From the NCBI RefSeq assembly GCF_019212185.1, contig NZ_CP078138.1:4570501-4634500 (forward strand): a stretch of DNA of 64,000 nucleotides, given 5' to 3'. Both the position numbers and the translations under genes were made by a program. This DNA is from Pseudomonas fluorescens. Lineage in GTDB: Bacteria; Pseudomonadota; Gammaproteobacteria; Pseudomonadales; Pseudomonadaceae. The stretch's first letter is position 1. Each line of letters begins with the position of its first letter. Below, one piece after another: positions 53,778 through 63,029 of the stretch. The notes beneath the pieces are model-generated. The model had not been told where the DNA came from and searched no databases. It saw only the letters and a list, made by a program, of their open reading frames with translations.

Positions 53778-56494
53778 TGAACCGTCAGACAACTGCCTCG
53801 ACCTGCTGCTACTGCGGGGTTGGCTGCGGCGTGCTGATCGAACACGACGGCGAACACATCCTCGGCGTCAGTGGCGATCCAACGCACCCGGCCAACTTCG
53901 GCAAGCTGTGCAGCAAGGGCTCGACCCTGCACCTGACGGGCGACCACGCAGCCCGTGCCCTGTATCCCGAATTGCGTCTGGGCAAGGGCCTGGCTCGCAG
54001 CCGCGCCGACTGGGACAGCGCCCTCGACCACGCCGCTACGGTGTTTGCCCGGACCATCGCGGAGCATGGTCCTGACAGTGTCGCGTTCTATATTTCGGGG
54101 CAACTGCTGACGGAGGACTATTACGCCTTCAACAAACTCGCCCGGGCGCTGGTGGGCACCAACAACATCGACAGCAACTCGCGCCTGTGCATGTCCTCGG
54201 CCGTGGTCGGCTATAAGCGCAGCCTCGGCGCCGACGCCCCGCCCTGCAGCTATGAAGACCTTGAGCTGAGCGATTGCGTGATGATCGTCGGCAGCAACAT
54301 GGCCTACGCCCACCCCGTGCTGTTTCGCCGTTTGGAGCAGGCCAAGGCGCGCCGTCCGCAGATGAAGATCATCGTCATCGACCCGCGACGCACCGACACC
54401 TGCGACCTGGCCGATTTGCACCTGGCAATTGCACCGGGCTCCGATGTCGCTCTGTTTCACGGAATACTGCACCTGCTGCTGTGGGAAGACTGGATCGACC
54501 GCAGTTTCATCGAGAGCCACACCGAGGGTCTGGCGGAGCTGAAAAACCTGGTGCGCGATTACACCCCGGGAATGGTCGCGCAACTGTGCGACATCAGTGT
54601 CGAGCAACTGCAGCAATGTGCCGAGTGGATTGGGACTTCGCCGAGCTTCCTGTCGCTGTGGTGCATGGGCCTGAATCAGTCCACCGCCGGCAGTGCAAAA
54701 AACAGCGCACTGATCAATCTGCACCTGGCCACAGGGCAAATCGGCCGCCCTGGCGCCGGACCTTTCTCGCTGACGGGTCAGCCAAATGCCATGGGCGGTC
54801 GCGAAACCGGCAGCCTGTCGAACCTGTTACCGGGCCATCGCGATGCGGCCAACCCTGAGCATCGCACCGAAGTCGCAGACTATTGGGGAGTCGATAGCCT
54901 GCCCGACAGCCCGGGGCTGAGCGCCATCGAATTGTTCGAGCAGGTCCGCAACGGACAAATCAAAGCCCTGTGGATCGCCTGCACCAACCCGGCGCAGTCC
55001 CTGCCTGACCAACACAATGTGCGTGCCGCCCTTGAGGCGTGCCCCTTTTTGGTCCTGCAGGAAGCCTTCCGCACCACCGAAACCGCACCCTTTGCCGACC
55101 TGTTGCTGCCCGCCGCCAGTTGGGGCGAAAAAGAAGGCACGGTGACCAACTCCGAACGGCGCATTTCTCACGTGCGCCGAGCCATAACCCCGCCAGGTGA
55201 AGCACGCGCGGATTGGGCAATTACCGTAGATTTCGCTCAACGTCTGGAGAAACAGCTACGTCAAGGTCAACCCAGCCTGTTTGCGTTCGAGCATCCAATG
55301 CAGCTATTCGACGAGTTCAAGCACCTGACCCAGGGTCGCGACCTCGACCTGTCGGGTATCAGCCACGCCCTGATCGACCGCCTGGGCCCGCAACAATGGC
55401 CGTTCCCTCAAGGGGCCGTCAGCGGTACGCCACGCCTTTACACCGACGGGATCTTCCCGACCGCCAACGGCCGCGCACGGTTCATGACCGAGCCTTACCG
55501 CGCCGCCAGGGAACAGCGTGACGCGCATTACCCGCTGACCCTGATGACCGGCCGCCTGCGCGATCAATGGCACGGCATGAGTCGCACCGGCACCGCGGCG
55601 CAATTGTTCGGACATGTCAGCGAAGCGCTGTTGAGCCTGCATCCGGACGACCTGCGCGAGCATCACCTGAGCAGTGGCGACCTGGTCAGCCTGAAGAGTC
55701 GTCGAGGCAGCGTGATTGTGGCGGTCGGCGCCGACGACAGCGTGCGACCGGGCCAGGCTTTTCTGCCCATGCACTGGGGCGATCGCTTTCTCAAGGGCGG
55801 AGTGAATGCCCTGACCCAGCCGGCGTTCGACCCGCTGTCCAAACAACCGGAATTGAAGCACAGCGGAGTGCGCATCGAGCCCGTTGCGCTGGCGTGGAAG
55901 CTGTTTGCCCTGGTGGAGGGTGACGTTCAACGACACTTTGAGGCGTTGCGACCGCTGTGCGAAGACTTTGCCTACGTCAGCCTCAGCCTTGCCGGACGTG
56001 AACGCCCGGCGCTGCTGATACGCGCGGCCAACACTCAGGCACCGGACCTGCAACGCTTGCAGGAGATCGATCACCACTTGGGCCTCATCGACGGACCCGT
56101 GCTGGCCTATGACGACCCGCAACGCTCAATCGGCAAACGAGTGCGTATCGAACAGGGACGCATCACCGCGATCCGCCTGGCGGGCGAAACCCTCGCCCAA
56201 TATTGGCTGCAGGATCTCTGGCTCGAAGGGCGTGTCGACGAGCAACTGCGGCGCTGGTTGTTGGCGCCGTTGAGTGCCGCGCCTGGCAGCACCAGTGGCG
56301 TGTCAGGCGCGCAGAAAATTCTCTGTAACTGCAAAAACGTCAGTCAGGGCGCGGTGTGTCGCGAAATTGAAAACGGCCTGAATCTGCAGGAACTGAAGCA
56401 ACAACTGGGTTGCGGCACGCAATGCGGCTCCTGCGTCCCGGAAATCAAGCGTCTATTGGCTGCCAACCTGCAGCCGTTAGCCATCACCTCGTGA
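53777..56494 (+). CDS. nasA: Assimilatory nitrate reductase, molybdenum catalytic subunit
   Basis: 905 residues from ATG 53777 in the stop/start overlap ATGA; another in-frame ATG lies two codons upstream. It reduces nitrate to nitrite in the cytoplasm. An N-terminal 4Fe-4S site (CCYCGVGCGV with Cys 10/11, 13, 17, and KLCSKG later), molybdopterin oxidoreductase domains, and a C-terminal dinucleotide-binding domain (TLMTGRLRDQWHG) are followed by a fused BFD-type 2Fe-2S domain (CNCKNVSQGAVC...CGTQCGSCVPEIK). The fused ferredoxin-like domain takes electrons from the FAD protein upstream. Confidence 0.94.
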   Translation: MNRQTTASTCCYCGVGCGVLIEHDGEHILGVSGDPTHPANFGKLCSKGSTLHLTGDHAARALYPELRLGKGLARSRADWDSALDHAATVFARTIAEHGPDSVAFYISGQLLTEDYYAFNKLARALVGTNNIDSNSRLCMSSAVVGYKRSLGADAPPCSYEDLELSDCVMIVGSNMAYAHPVLFRRLEQAKARRPQMKIIVIDPRRTDTCDLADLHLAIAPGSDVALFHGILHLLLWEDWIDRSFIESHTEGLAELKNLVRDYTPGMVAQLCDISVEQLQQCAEWIGTSPSFLSLWCMGLNQSTAGSAKNSALINLHLATGQIGRPGAGPFSLTGQPNAMGGRETGSLSNLLPGHRDAANPEHRTEVADYWGVDSLPDSPGLSAIELFEQVRNGQIKALWIACTNPAQSLPDQHNVRAALEACPFLVLQEAFRTTETAPFADLLLPAASWGEKEGTVTNSERRISHVRRAITPPGEARADWAITVDFAQRLEKQLRQGQPSLFAFEHPMQLFDEFKHLTQGRDLDLSGISHALIDRLGPQQWPFPQGAVSGTPRLYTDGIFPTANGRARFMTEPYRAAREQRDAHYPLTLMTGRLRDQWHGMSRTGTAAQLFGHVSEALLSLHPDDLREHHLSSGDLVSLKSRRGSVIVAVGADDSVRPGQAFLPMHWGDRFLKGGVNALTQPAFDPLSKQPELKHSGVRIEPVALAWKLFALVEGDVQRHFEALRPLCEDFAYVSLSLAGRERPALLIRAANTQAPDLQRLQEIDHHLGLIDGPVLAYDDPQRSIGKRVRIEQGRITAIRLAGETLAQYWLQDLWLEGRVDEQLRRWLLAPLSAAPGSTSGVSGAQKILCNCKNVSQGAVCREIENGLNLQELKQQLGCGTQCGSCVPEIKRLLAANLQPLAITS

Positions 56495-56504
56495 GGAATC
56501 GAAC

Positions 56505-57266
56505 ATGAGCGCAAAAGTCTGGCTGGTAGGTGCTGGCCCCGGTGACCCAGAATTACTGACCCTCAAGGCCGTGCGGGCACTGGGCTCAGCCGATGTGGTG
56601 ATGATCGATGACTTGGTCAATCCGGCGGTGCTGGAACATTGCCCACAGGCACGGGTAATAGCCGTGGGTAAACGCGGTGGTTGTCGATCGACCCCACAGG
56701 CATTTATCCATCGCCTGATGCTGCGCTACGCCCGTCAAGGCAAATGCGTGGTGCGACTCAAAGGAGGTGATCCGTGCATCTTCGGGCGCGGTGGCGAAGA
56801 GGCGCAGTGGTTGCGCGAACGCGACATAGACGTTGAACTGGTCAATGGCATCACCGCCGGCCTGGCGGGAGCGACTCAATGCGATATCTCCCTGACCCTG
56901 CGCGGTGTGGCCCGCGGCGTGACGCTGGTGACGGCCCATACCCAGGACGACAGCGAGCTTAATTGGAGCGCCCTGGCACAGGGTGGCACGACACTGGTGG
57001 TCTACATGGGCGTGGCCAAGCTTGCGGACATTCGTCAGCAACTGTTGACGGGTGGAATGGCGGCCGATACGCCGGTGGCCATGATTGAAAATGCCTCATT
57101 GCCGCATCAGCGCGAATGTCGGAGCAATCTTGCAAACATGCAGGAAGACGCCCACAGCTTTCATCTGAAAAGCCCGGCGATCCTGGTAATAGGCGCAGTA
57201 GCAGCTCGCATAGCCGCTGCCGATGTATTGCCGGAGCACGATTGGCGCACCCGGGCAGCCGTGTAA
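56505..57266 (+). CDS. cobA: Uroporphyrinogen-III C-methyltransferase
   Basis: 253 residues. It methylates uroporphyrinogen III twice with SAM to precorrin-2, the first step to siroheme and cobalamin. VGAGPGDPELLTLKAVRAL at the N-terminus and RLKGGDPCIFGRGGEE (about residues 83-98) are the SUMT signatures. The oxidase and ferrochelatase domains of full CysG are absent. Its place 10 bp after nitrate reductase implies siroheme supply for a nitrite reductase that is not encoded in this window. Confidence 0.95.
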   Translation: MSAKVWLVGAGPGDPELLTLKAVRALGSADVVMIDDLVNPAVLEHCPQARVIAVGKRGGCRSTPQAFIHRLMLRYARQGKCVVRLKGGDPCIFGRGGEEAQWLRERDIDVELVNGITAGLAGATQCDISLTLRGVARGVTLVTAHTQDDSELNWSALAQGGTTLVVYMGVAKLADIRQQLLTGGMAADTPVAMIENASLPHQRECRSNLANMQEDAHSFHLKSPAILVIGAVAARIAAADVLPEHDWRTRAAV

Positions 57267-57286
57267 AACCCAAATCCCAGACAAAG

Positions 57287-57312
57287 AAAAACCCGGCCTC
57301 GGCCGGGTTTTT
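57287..57312. terminator. Bidirectional terminator between cobA and oprF
   Basis: AAAAACCCGGCC-TC-GGCCGGGTTTTT, a perfect 12-bp stem with a 2-base loop (effectively a larger loop). It serves the nitrate operon on the plus strand and oprF on the minus strand. Confidence 0.93.
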
Positions 57313-57329
57313 CAGAGCTGCGAAGCTAA

Positions 57330-58304
57330 TTACTTAGCTTGAGCTTCAACCTGCGCTTCTACGCGACGGTTAACAGCGCGGCCAGCTTCAGTTGCGTTGT
57401 CAGCAACTGGGCGGGATTCGCCGTAACCAACGGAGCTAACGCGGCTAGCGTCGATGCCGTCTTTAACCAGAACTTGCTTAACAGCGTCAGCACGACGCTG
57501 GGACAGCTTCTGGTTGTAAGCGTCTGGACCTACGGAGTCAGTGTGACCTTCAACCACGGTGGTGGTCTGTGGGTACTGCTTCATGAAGTCAGCCAGGTTT
57601 TTCACGTCAGCGTAGCTGTTTGGCTTAACAACGGATTTGTCGAAGTCAAACTTGACGTCCAGCTCAACACGAACAACTTCAGCAACCGGAGCTTCTGGCT
57701 CTGGTTCTGGAGCCGGTGCTACGACTGGAGCTGGAGCTACTGCGCCAGCGTTGCCGCCGAAGTTCACACCCAGACCAACCAGGGCGGAGTAGTCCCACTT
57801 GCCGTTGTCCAGACCGTAGTCAGCTTCAACGCCAGCACGGGCGAACAGGTTGTCGGTGAAGTAGTACTTAACACCGGTACCGATGATGGCTTGAGTGGTC
57901 TGATCGCGACCGCTGTGGCCGTCAGCCTGTACGTTGGTACGGCTCTGGTGACCGAAACCACCGGAAACGTATGGACGCAGGGAATCTACGCCAGCCTGAC
58001 CGAAGTGGTAGGTACCCAGCAGGGACGCAGTGTCACCTTTGATTTTCTGGTTGCCAGTACCGTCGTTCGAACGGGTGTGGTGGGTCTGATCGTAGTTCAG
58101 ATCGATCGAAACGTCGTCGGTCAGGAAGTAACCGATACGAGCGCCTGGGTTGAAGCCGTCTTCGATGTGCTTGACGCTATCGTTGTACTGCTTCTTGTAG
58201 AACAGCTCGCCTTCAACTGCGCCTTGGCCTTGTGCCAGAACGCCGAAAGAAGTAGCGGCAATAAGAGAACCAATGGCCAAGCCCAAGGTGTTTTTCAGTT
58301 TCAT
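57330..58304 (-). CDS. oprF: Major outer-membrane porin OprF
   Basis: 324 residues. The signal peptide (LGLAIGSLIAATSFGVLA) is followed by an N-terminal eight-stranded barrel (about 24-185), a Pro/Ala/Glu linker (PAPVVAPAPEPEPEAPV) and a C-terminal OmpA domain that binds peptidoglycan (VVEGHTDSVG, LSQRRADAVK). OprF is the general porin and structural anchor. It follows sigX, whose product drives its transcription in Pseudomonas. Codon choice is strongly biased (highly expressed gene). I see no Cys in the barrel-linker region, where P. aeruginosa OprF has them. Confidence 0.97.
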   Translation of the reverse strand: MKLKNTLGLAIGSLIAATSFGVLAQGQGAVEGELFYKKQYNDSVKHIEDGFNPGARIGYFLTDDVSIDLNYDQTHHTRSNDGTGNQKIKGDTASLLGTYHFGQAGVDSLRPYVSGGFGHQSRTNVQADGHSGRDQTTQAIIGTGVKYYFTDNLFARAGVEADYGLDNGKWDYSALVGLGVNFGGNAGAVAPAPVVAPAPEPEPEAPVAEVVRVELDVKFDFDKSVVKPNSYADVKNLADFMKQYPQTTTVVEGHTDSVGPDAYNQKLSQRRADAVKQVLVKDGIDASRVSSVGYGESRPVADNATEAGRAVNRRVEAQVEAQAK

Positions 58305-58411
58305 CCGTTAAATCCCCATCTGGTGATTGTAAAGCAGTCCCACAAACCGGGGGACAACTCGGCGACAAGTCTATCAGAACTTGCCTACACGTAAGAGATA
58401 TTTGCGCCGAA

Positions 58412-59002
58412 CTAAGTTTCAGCAATGCCTGCAAATTTCTCACGCAATTTATCTAGAGCGCGTTTGTACCGCATTTTTGTTGCACTCAAACCCATGTGCA
58501 TGATGTCTGCGATCTCCTGAAACTCCAGCTCTGCGACAAATCGTAGCACCAGAATTTCCCGGTCAATCGGGTTCACATACACCAACCAGCGATCAAGCCC
58601 GCCCTTCTCTTCAGGTTTCGGCGCCTTTTCTTCAGACGCTTCCTCGAGGGGGTCCAGACTCAAAGCGTCCATCAAGCGACGCTTTCGCCGTTCCTTTCGA
58701 TACTGTGTGATGCACTCGTTGTACGTGATGCTATATAGCCATGTCTTGAACTTCGATTTGCCCTCGAAGTTCTTCAGACCGTACAGGACCTTGAGCATCA
58801 CTTCCTGACAGACATCGTCCGCGTCGCGATCGTTCCCAAGATATCGTGCACAGACGTTAAATAAAGTTCTCTGGTAACGCCGCATCAGCTCTTCGTAAGC
58901 GCGCGTTACGTGAAACAGCTCGGTGTGCGAGCGCGCGACCAACTCCTCATCAGAGAGCTCGCGGGGGTCGTAGCGCGTGGATAGCGATTGGGCTTTATTC
59001 AA
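58412..59002 (-). CDS. sigX: ECF sigma factor SigX
   Basis: 196 residues from TTG 59002, giving MNKAQSLSTRYDPREL as in other pseudomonads. Region 2 (about 35-105; DADDVCQEVMLKVL, WLYSITYN) and region 4 (about 130-185; VNPIDREILVLRF, ATKMRYKRALDKL) are intact. SigX responds to envelope and membrane-fluidity stress and transcribes oprF and fatty-acid genes. No anti-sigma gene is adjacent; the MscS-like cmpX lies upstream instead. The TTG start lacks a clear Shine-Dalgarno sequence. Confidence 0.95.
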   Translation of the reverse strand: MNKAQSLSTRYDPRELSDEELVARSHTELFHVTRAYEELMRRYQRTLFNVCARYLGNDRDADDVCQEVMLKVLYGLKNFEGKSKFKTWLYSITYNECITQYRKERRKRRLMDALSLDPLEEASEEKAPKPEEKGGLDRWLVYVNPIDREILVLRFVAELEFQEIADIMHMGLSATKMRYKRALDKLREKFAGIAET

Positions 59003-59093
59003 AACAAGTCGGGCCGACAGTCAGGTCAATGTCCACCGCAGCCCGAGGGTATCGGGCATTTTGCGGCGGCATACATTAGCAGGGTTTGCCGGG

Positions 59094-59918
59094 TTAGCGG
59101 CTACTAACATGCTGCTCCAAGAGGATCCGATTCGACAGTGAGACTAGCTCACCCTCATCAGTCAGCAATGTAGTTTTAACCGTGCCGATCTCTTCGATCT
59201 GCCCTTCGACCTCGCCAACACGCACTTGTTGCCCAACCTGATACAGTTCACGCACATAAATTCCCGCGAGAATCTGACCGGCGATTTCCCGGCTCCCCAA
59301 TCCCATGGCCAATGCAACAGCCAGACCAACGGTTATCAAAACGATGACGATGACGTGGTTGAGCAGGTCAGTCTTGACCTCCAACTGGCTGATCGCCACC
59401 GAAATACTGATGATGATCACCAGCCCCTGGGCAATTCGCCCAAGGCCCGACGCGTAATCCAGACCTACCCCTTCAGCGGCGCCGCGCACCAGGCCATTGG
59501 CCAGTTGCGCCAGCAAAACCCCCACCAGCAACACCAGCGCGGCGCCGAATACTTTCGGCAAATACAACGCAAGCATGTCGAGCGTAGCCGAAACTCGCTC
59601 CAAGCCAAGGGATTCGGCGGCTGAAACCAAAAAAATTAGTAAAACGAACCAATAAACGATCTTGCCGATCAAGGTCGAGATCGGCACCTGCAGCCCTGCG
59701 CGGGACATCAGCTTGGTCAGTCCGGTCCCGCCCATCAGGCGATCCAGGCCCAGCTTTGCCAGCAATTTGGACAACAAGGTGTCCAGCAGCTTGGCCACGA
59801 CAAAGCCCAGCAACAGCACCACCAGGGCGCCGAACAGGTTGGGAATAAAGTTCGCTACTTTGGTCCACAAGGCGGTCATTGCCGTGACGAGGCTCTGAGT
59901 CCAGAGATCAAGTTCCAT
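59094..59918 (-). CDS. cmpX: MscS-family mechanosensitive channel CmpX
   Basis: 274 residues from ATG 59918. A conserved cytoplasmic-membrane protein with four to five membrane helices (FIPNLFGALVVLLLGFVVAK onward) and the small TM-helix repeats of MscS-like proteins, ending in the MscS beta domain (RVGEVEGQIEEIGTVKTTLL). In Pseudomonas it is tied to SigX activity and the cell-envelope response. Three bases separate it from crfX, so they form one transcript cmaX-crfX-cmpX. Confidence 0.94.
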   Translation of the reverse strand: MELDLWTQSLVTAMTALWTKVANFIPNLFGALVVLLLGFVVAKLLDTLLSKLLAKLGLDRLMGGTGLTKLMSRAGLQVPISTLIGKIVYWFVLLIFLVSAAESLGLERVSATLDMLALYLPKVFGAALVLLVGVLLAQLANGLVRGAAEGVGLDYASGLGRIAQGLVIIISISVAISQLEVKTDLLNHVIVIVLITVGLAVALAMGLGSREIAGQILAGIYVRELYQVGQQVRVGEVEGQIEEIGTVKTTLLTDEGELVSLSNRILLEQHVSSR

Positions 59919-59920
59919 AT

Positions 59921-60166
59921 TCAATCAGCCTTATCAGCAGTGCGAGCAGAGGGTTTACGACGGGAAACCGGCGAGACATGGGCCGATCCGTTATTCAGGG
60001 CGATCATCAGCGCGGGCAGCCAGCGGCCCAACAGGCTGAACAGGTCACCGGCGCCGACCTGGCGGTTGGCGGTTTTTAGCACACGCCCCAGGCACGCATC
60101 ATCGTCGCGAGTGGACGGAGACGCCTGGAGCATGTCACGCAAAGACTGTTCAAACGGATCGTGCAT
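59921..60166 (-). CDS. crfX: Small protein CrfX
   Basis: 81 residues from ATG 60166, with GAGAGGTG upstream. A soluble or peripheral protein: N-terminus HDPFEQSLRDMLQ, a central hydrophobic stretch (LFSLLGRWLPALMIAL) and a basic C-terminal tail. The position between cmaX and cmpX identifies it; the function of CrfX is unknown. The central stretch could be a short membrane helix. Confidence 0.85.
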   Translation of the reverse strand: MHDPFEQSLRDMLQASPSTRDDDACLGRVLKTANRQVGAGDLFSLLGRWLPALMIALNNGSAHVSPVSRRKPSARTADKAD

Positions 60167-60229
60167 ACGCACCTCTCGTGATATCTGTGAAAGACGCGAT
60201 CAAATTTCTTCGGGTCACATGACGCGCCT

Positions 60230-61225
60230 TCATACCCAACGCAAACGCCGGAACAACCACCACTGGCCAAGCGCCACGGAGACCATCAGCAGGCAGGCAA
60301 TCAAAAAGCCATAGGGGCTCGCGGAAAACGGAATGCCACCAACGTTGATACCCAGCAGACCGGTCAGAAAACTCATCGGCAAAAAGATTCCGGTGATGAT
60401 TCCGAAGCGGTACATCGTGCGATTCATCTTCACCGAAAGACGCCGGTCTTCGGCCTCCAGCACCAGCCCCACGCGCTCTCGAGTCAATTCCAGCTCTTCG
60501 AGATATCGGGTCAGGCTGTTGTTCAATTCGTTCCAGTAGTCGCCGTCATCTTCGACGAACCAGGGCAGTTTGATCCGCGTCAACTGACCGAAAATATCCC
60601 GCTGCGGAGCCAGAAATCGCTTGAGCCCGGCGGCCCGGCGACGGATCTGCAGAATAGAGCCATGCTCCGGGGCATACCGTTCGTCGGCATCCAGTTTTTC
60701 TTCTTCCTCATCGACCACTTCCGAGAGGTCGCCCACCAGATCCTGCACCTTGTGGGTAAGGAACTGCGCCATATAGAGGATAAGTTCGGAGGTGGTTTTA
60801 GGCCCCTTGCCCTCTGCCAGATGCACCAACAATTCGTCGGTGGCGCGCAAGGGCCGCAAACGCAGGGAAATGACCCGCTGGGCGGAGGCGAAGATGCGCA
60901 CCGAGACCATATCTTCCGGCTCGGCGCCCGGATTGAGGTTGACCCCGCGCAGAAACAGCAGCAACTCGGCGTCCGGCAGCGCCAACAGGCGCGGCCGGGT
61001 GTTTTCTTCGAGCAGCAGGTCGCAGCTGAACTCACTCAGGCCGCTGGATTTACGCAGCCAGGTCTGGGTCTGCGGGTGACTGCGATCCCAGTGCAGCCAA
61101 AGGCTTTCGTGGGCCTGCAGTTGCAGGTCATCGAGTTCAGTCCGGGCAATCGAACGCGCACCGCCTTTGCCATCCAGCACCAGGGCGTGAACCAGCCCCC
61201 ACTGCGCGTTTTCTTCCTCGAACAT
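60230..61225 (-). CDS. cmaX: CorA/ZntB-like divalent cation transporter CmaX
   Basis: 331 residues. A large N-terminal cytoplasmic domain with long helices (about 1-265) precedes two C-terminal membrane helices. The pore motif that is GMN in CorA reads GIN here (TGLLGINVGG), a variant seen in ZntB-type members that move zinc rather than magnesium. It is the first gene of the cmaX-crfX-cmpX run upstream of sigX. The transported ion is uncertain. Confidence 0.9.
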   Translation of the reverse strand: MFEEENAQWGLVHALVLDGKGGARSIARTELDDLQLQAHESLWLHWDRSHPQTQTWLRKSSGLSEFSCDLLLEENTRPRLLALPDAELLLFLRGVNLNPGAEPEDMVSVRIFASAQRVISLRLRPLRATDELLVHLAEGKGPKTTSELILYMAQFLTHKVQDLVGDLSEVVDEEEEKLDADERYAPEHGSILQIRRRAAGLKRFLAPQRDIFGQLTRIKLPWFVEDDGDYWNELNNSLTRYLEELELTRERVGLVLEAEDRRLSVKMNRTMYRFGIITGIFLPMSFLTGLLGINVGGIPFSASPYGFLIACLLMVSVALGQWWLFRRLRWV

Positions 61226-61248
61226 CCTTACCCCTGTCTGCTCAGTGT

Positions 61249-61740
61249 TTATTCAGGCATTTTCAGCGGGCTTGGCGAGACGATCACGCCGTTGTTGTCC
61301 GCATAAATGTACTGACCCGGATGGAAGGTGATACCGGCGAAGGTCACCGGGACATTCATCTCACCGAGACCGCGACGGTCGGTCTTCTTCGGATGGCTGG
61401 CGAGCGCCTGCACCCCGAGGTCGGTTTGCGCGATCACGTCGACATCGCGGATGCAGCCGTAGATCACCAGGCCTTCCCAACCGTTTTTCGCGGCTTTCTC
61501 GGCGATCATGTCGCCCAGCAGCGCGCAACGCAGGGAACCACCGCCATCGACCACCAGCACCTTGCCCTTGCCATCCAGTTCAGCCTGTTCCTTGACCCGC
61601 GAGTTGTCTTCAAAACACTTGATGGTCACGATTTCGCCGCCGAAGGAATCACGGCCGCCAAAATTGCTGAACATGGGCTCCAGCACCTGCACCAGTTCCG
61701 GGTAGGCATCGCACAAGTCGGGAGTGATGTAATGATTCAT
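61249..61740 (-). CDS. rraA: RraA family protein (RNase E regulator / HMG aldolase fold)
   Basis: 163 residues. The RraA fold is shared by RNase E inhibitors and 4-hydroxy-4-methyl-2-oxoglutarate/oxaloacetate aldolases. The substrate loop [15 protein letters not shown] and the signature GCIRDVD with Arg-Asp (aldolase residues) are both present, so aldolase activity is possible. Which role applies cannot be settled by sequence. It lies 23 bp upstream of the cmaX start. Confidence 0.92.
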   Translation of the reverse strand: MNHYITPDLCDAYPELVQVLEPMFSNFGGRDSFGGEIVTIKCFEDNSRVKEQAELDGKGKVLVVDGGGSLRCALLGDMIAEKAAKNGWEGLVIYGCIRDVDVIAQTDLGVQALASHPKKTDRRGLGEMNVPVTFAGITFHPGQYIYADNNGVIVSPSPLKMPE

Positions 61741-61935
61741 CGAAAAACTCCTGTAAAGAGGAAGACAACCGAGGCTGTCACGATAAATGAAACGAGCGCC
61801 GAGGGGTGTGGTTTAACGCGCATTTATCACGAACACCAGGATCACATCGCCACTTAAAGTGACCAGAAAAGCTCAATTCGTCATATCTTAACCGCTGGCT
61901 ACCCGAAGCGAAACGCCCTTGTCAGAGCCTCCGGT

Positions 61936-62925
61936 TCAGCTGACAGCGGCAAGATCGGCAGTATTTGCCAGCAGCGGCGCCTGCGGATTCGCCAGCCAAC
62001 GTTGAACCAGCGGCCAGACCTCGGCTTGCGCGGCCTTGCTGACGAGCATTTCGACATGCCCGAAGTTGTCGGCAAAGCCTTGCTCACGGCCCAGGCACAC
62101 GAACTGCTTGTGCGCCGAGCCGATCTGCGCGAACAGTTTGCGACAAGCCCAGTCCGGATCCTGGTGATCGTTGCTGGCACTGACCGCCAATACCGGCACT
62201 GTGACCTCGGCGAGGCCGGCCCACCAGTCCTTGTCGGCATCGCCAAAGCGACCGAACAAGCCGTACCAACGCATGCTTTCGATGGCCAGGCCGATCGGTT
62301 CGTCTTCCGGGCCGCGCTTGAGGCGTGAACCCGACAGTTGCGCGAAACGCTTGAGAATGAAGCGCCCGCTCCACTCCACCGGAGGGATTTTCAACGGCCA
62401 GTAGGTGCGGCTGACCTGAGTGCCGAAAAACGCCGCACTGGCGACCTCGGTTTCGGTCAGGTATTGCCCGCCCAAGGCAGCAGCCAGTGTGATGCCGCCC
62501 AGGGAGTGACCGATCCAGTGCGGCGCCTGGCCGCTCTGCTCGCAAACGAACGCGGCGATGGCCGGCAGGTCGTAGCGGGCGTAGTCGGCAACACGGTTCT
62601 TGCGGTATTGCTGATTGCGCTGCGACAGGCCATGGCCGCGCATTTCCGGAATCCACACATCGAAACCGGCGCGCGCCAGGTACGCGCCCAATCCAAGGCC
62701 CTTGGGGGAAAACCAGAACCGCCGGTTGGAAAAACTGCCGTGCAGCAAGATCACCGGAACGCCGCGCAATGCGGGTTCGTCGGCCATGCCCAGGCGGGTG
62801 ACCGCGATCTCGACGGTGCCATCCGGGCTGTTGCCCGGTTTCAGGCGATAGACGTCCTCGCTCAGATCGCCACGACGTTCGGCGCTGATCAAGGCGACAG
62901 GAAACAGGTTACTGCTGCTTTGCAT
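61936..62925 (-). CDS. Alpha/beta hydrolase
   Basis: 329 residues from ATG 62925 (a TTG five codons earlier is possible). The serine hydrolase signature GHSLGG is present, with an oxyanion segment LLHGSFSNRRFW near residue 60; a late GHVEM supplies the likely catalytic His and SNDHQDPD the acid. No signal peptide is present. It resembles lipase/esterase-like hydrolases found next to ppsA in Pseudomonas, but the substrate is unknown. A terminator between ppsA and this gene indicates separate transcription. Confidence 0.85.
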   Translation of the reverse strand: MQSSSNLFPVALISAERRGDLSEDVYRLKPGNSPDGTVEIAVTRLGMADEPALRGVPVILLHGSFSNRRFWFSPKGLGLGAYLARAGFDVWIPEMRGHGLSQRNQQYRKNRVADYARYDLPAIAAFVCEQSGQAPHWIGHSLGGITLAAALGGQYLTETEVASAAFFGTQVSRTYWPLKIPPVEWSGRFILKRFAQLSGSRLKRGPEDEPIGLAIESMRWYGLFGRFGDADKDWWAGLAEVTVPVLAVSASNDHQDPDWACRKLFAQIGSAHKQFVCLGREQGFADNFGHVEMLVSKAAQAEVWPLVQRWLANPQAPLLANTADLAAVS

Positions 62926-62938
62926 ATTCTTCTTGCAC

Positions 62939-62970
62939 AAAAAAGGGCGGCGTCCAGAGGAGCCCGCCCT
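62939..62970 (-). terminator. Intrinsic terminator of ppsA
   Basis: On the minus strand AGGGCGG pairs with CCGCCCT and a run of six T follows. It sits about 60 bp after the ppsA stop and overlaps the region just before the hydrolase start. Confidence 0.85.
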
Positions 62971-63029
62971 GCTTTAAATCCGAACAACTCCCCGCCCTTT
63001 GCAGGAGCGAGGGAGCCGCTCACACTACA

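Noticed and set aside
57339-58394. 351-codon open frame antisense to oprF
   Set aside because: It is the mirror of the strongly codon-biased oprF gene; biased codons remove stops from the opposite strand. No ribosome site, no domain, and it extends into the oprF promoter region.
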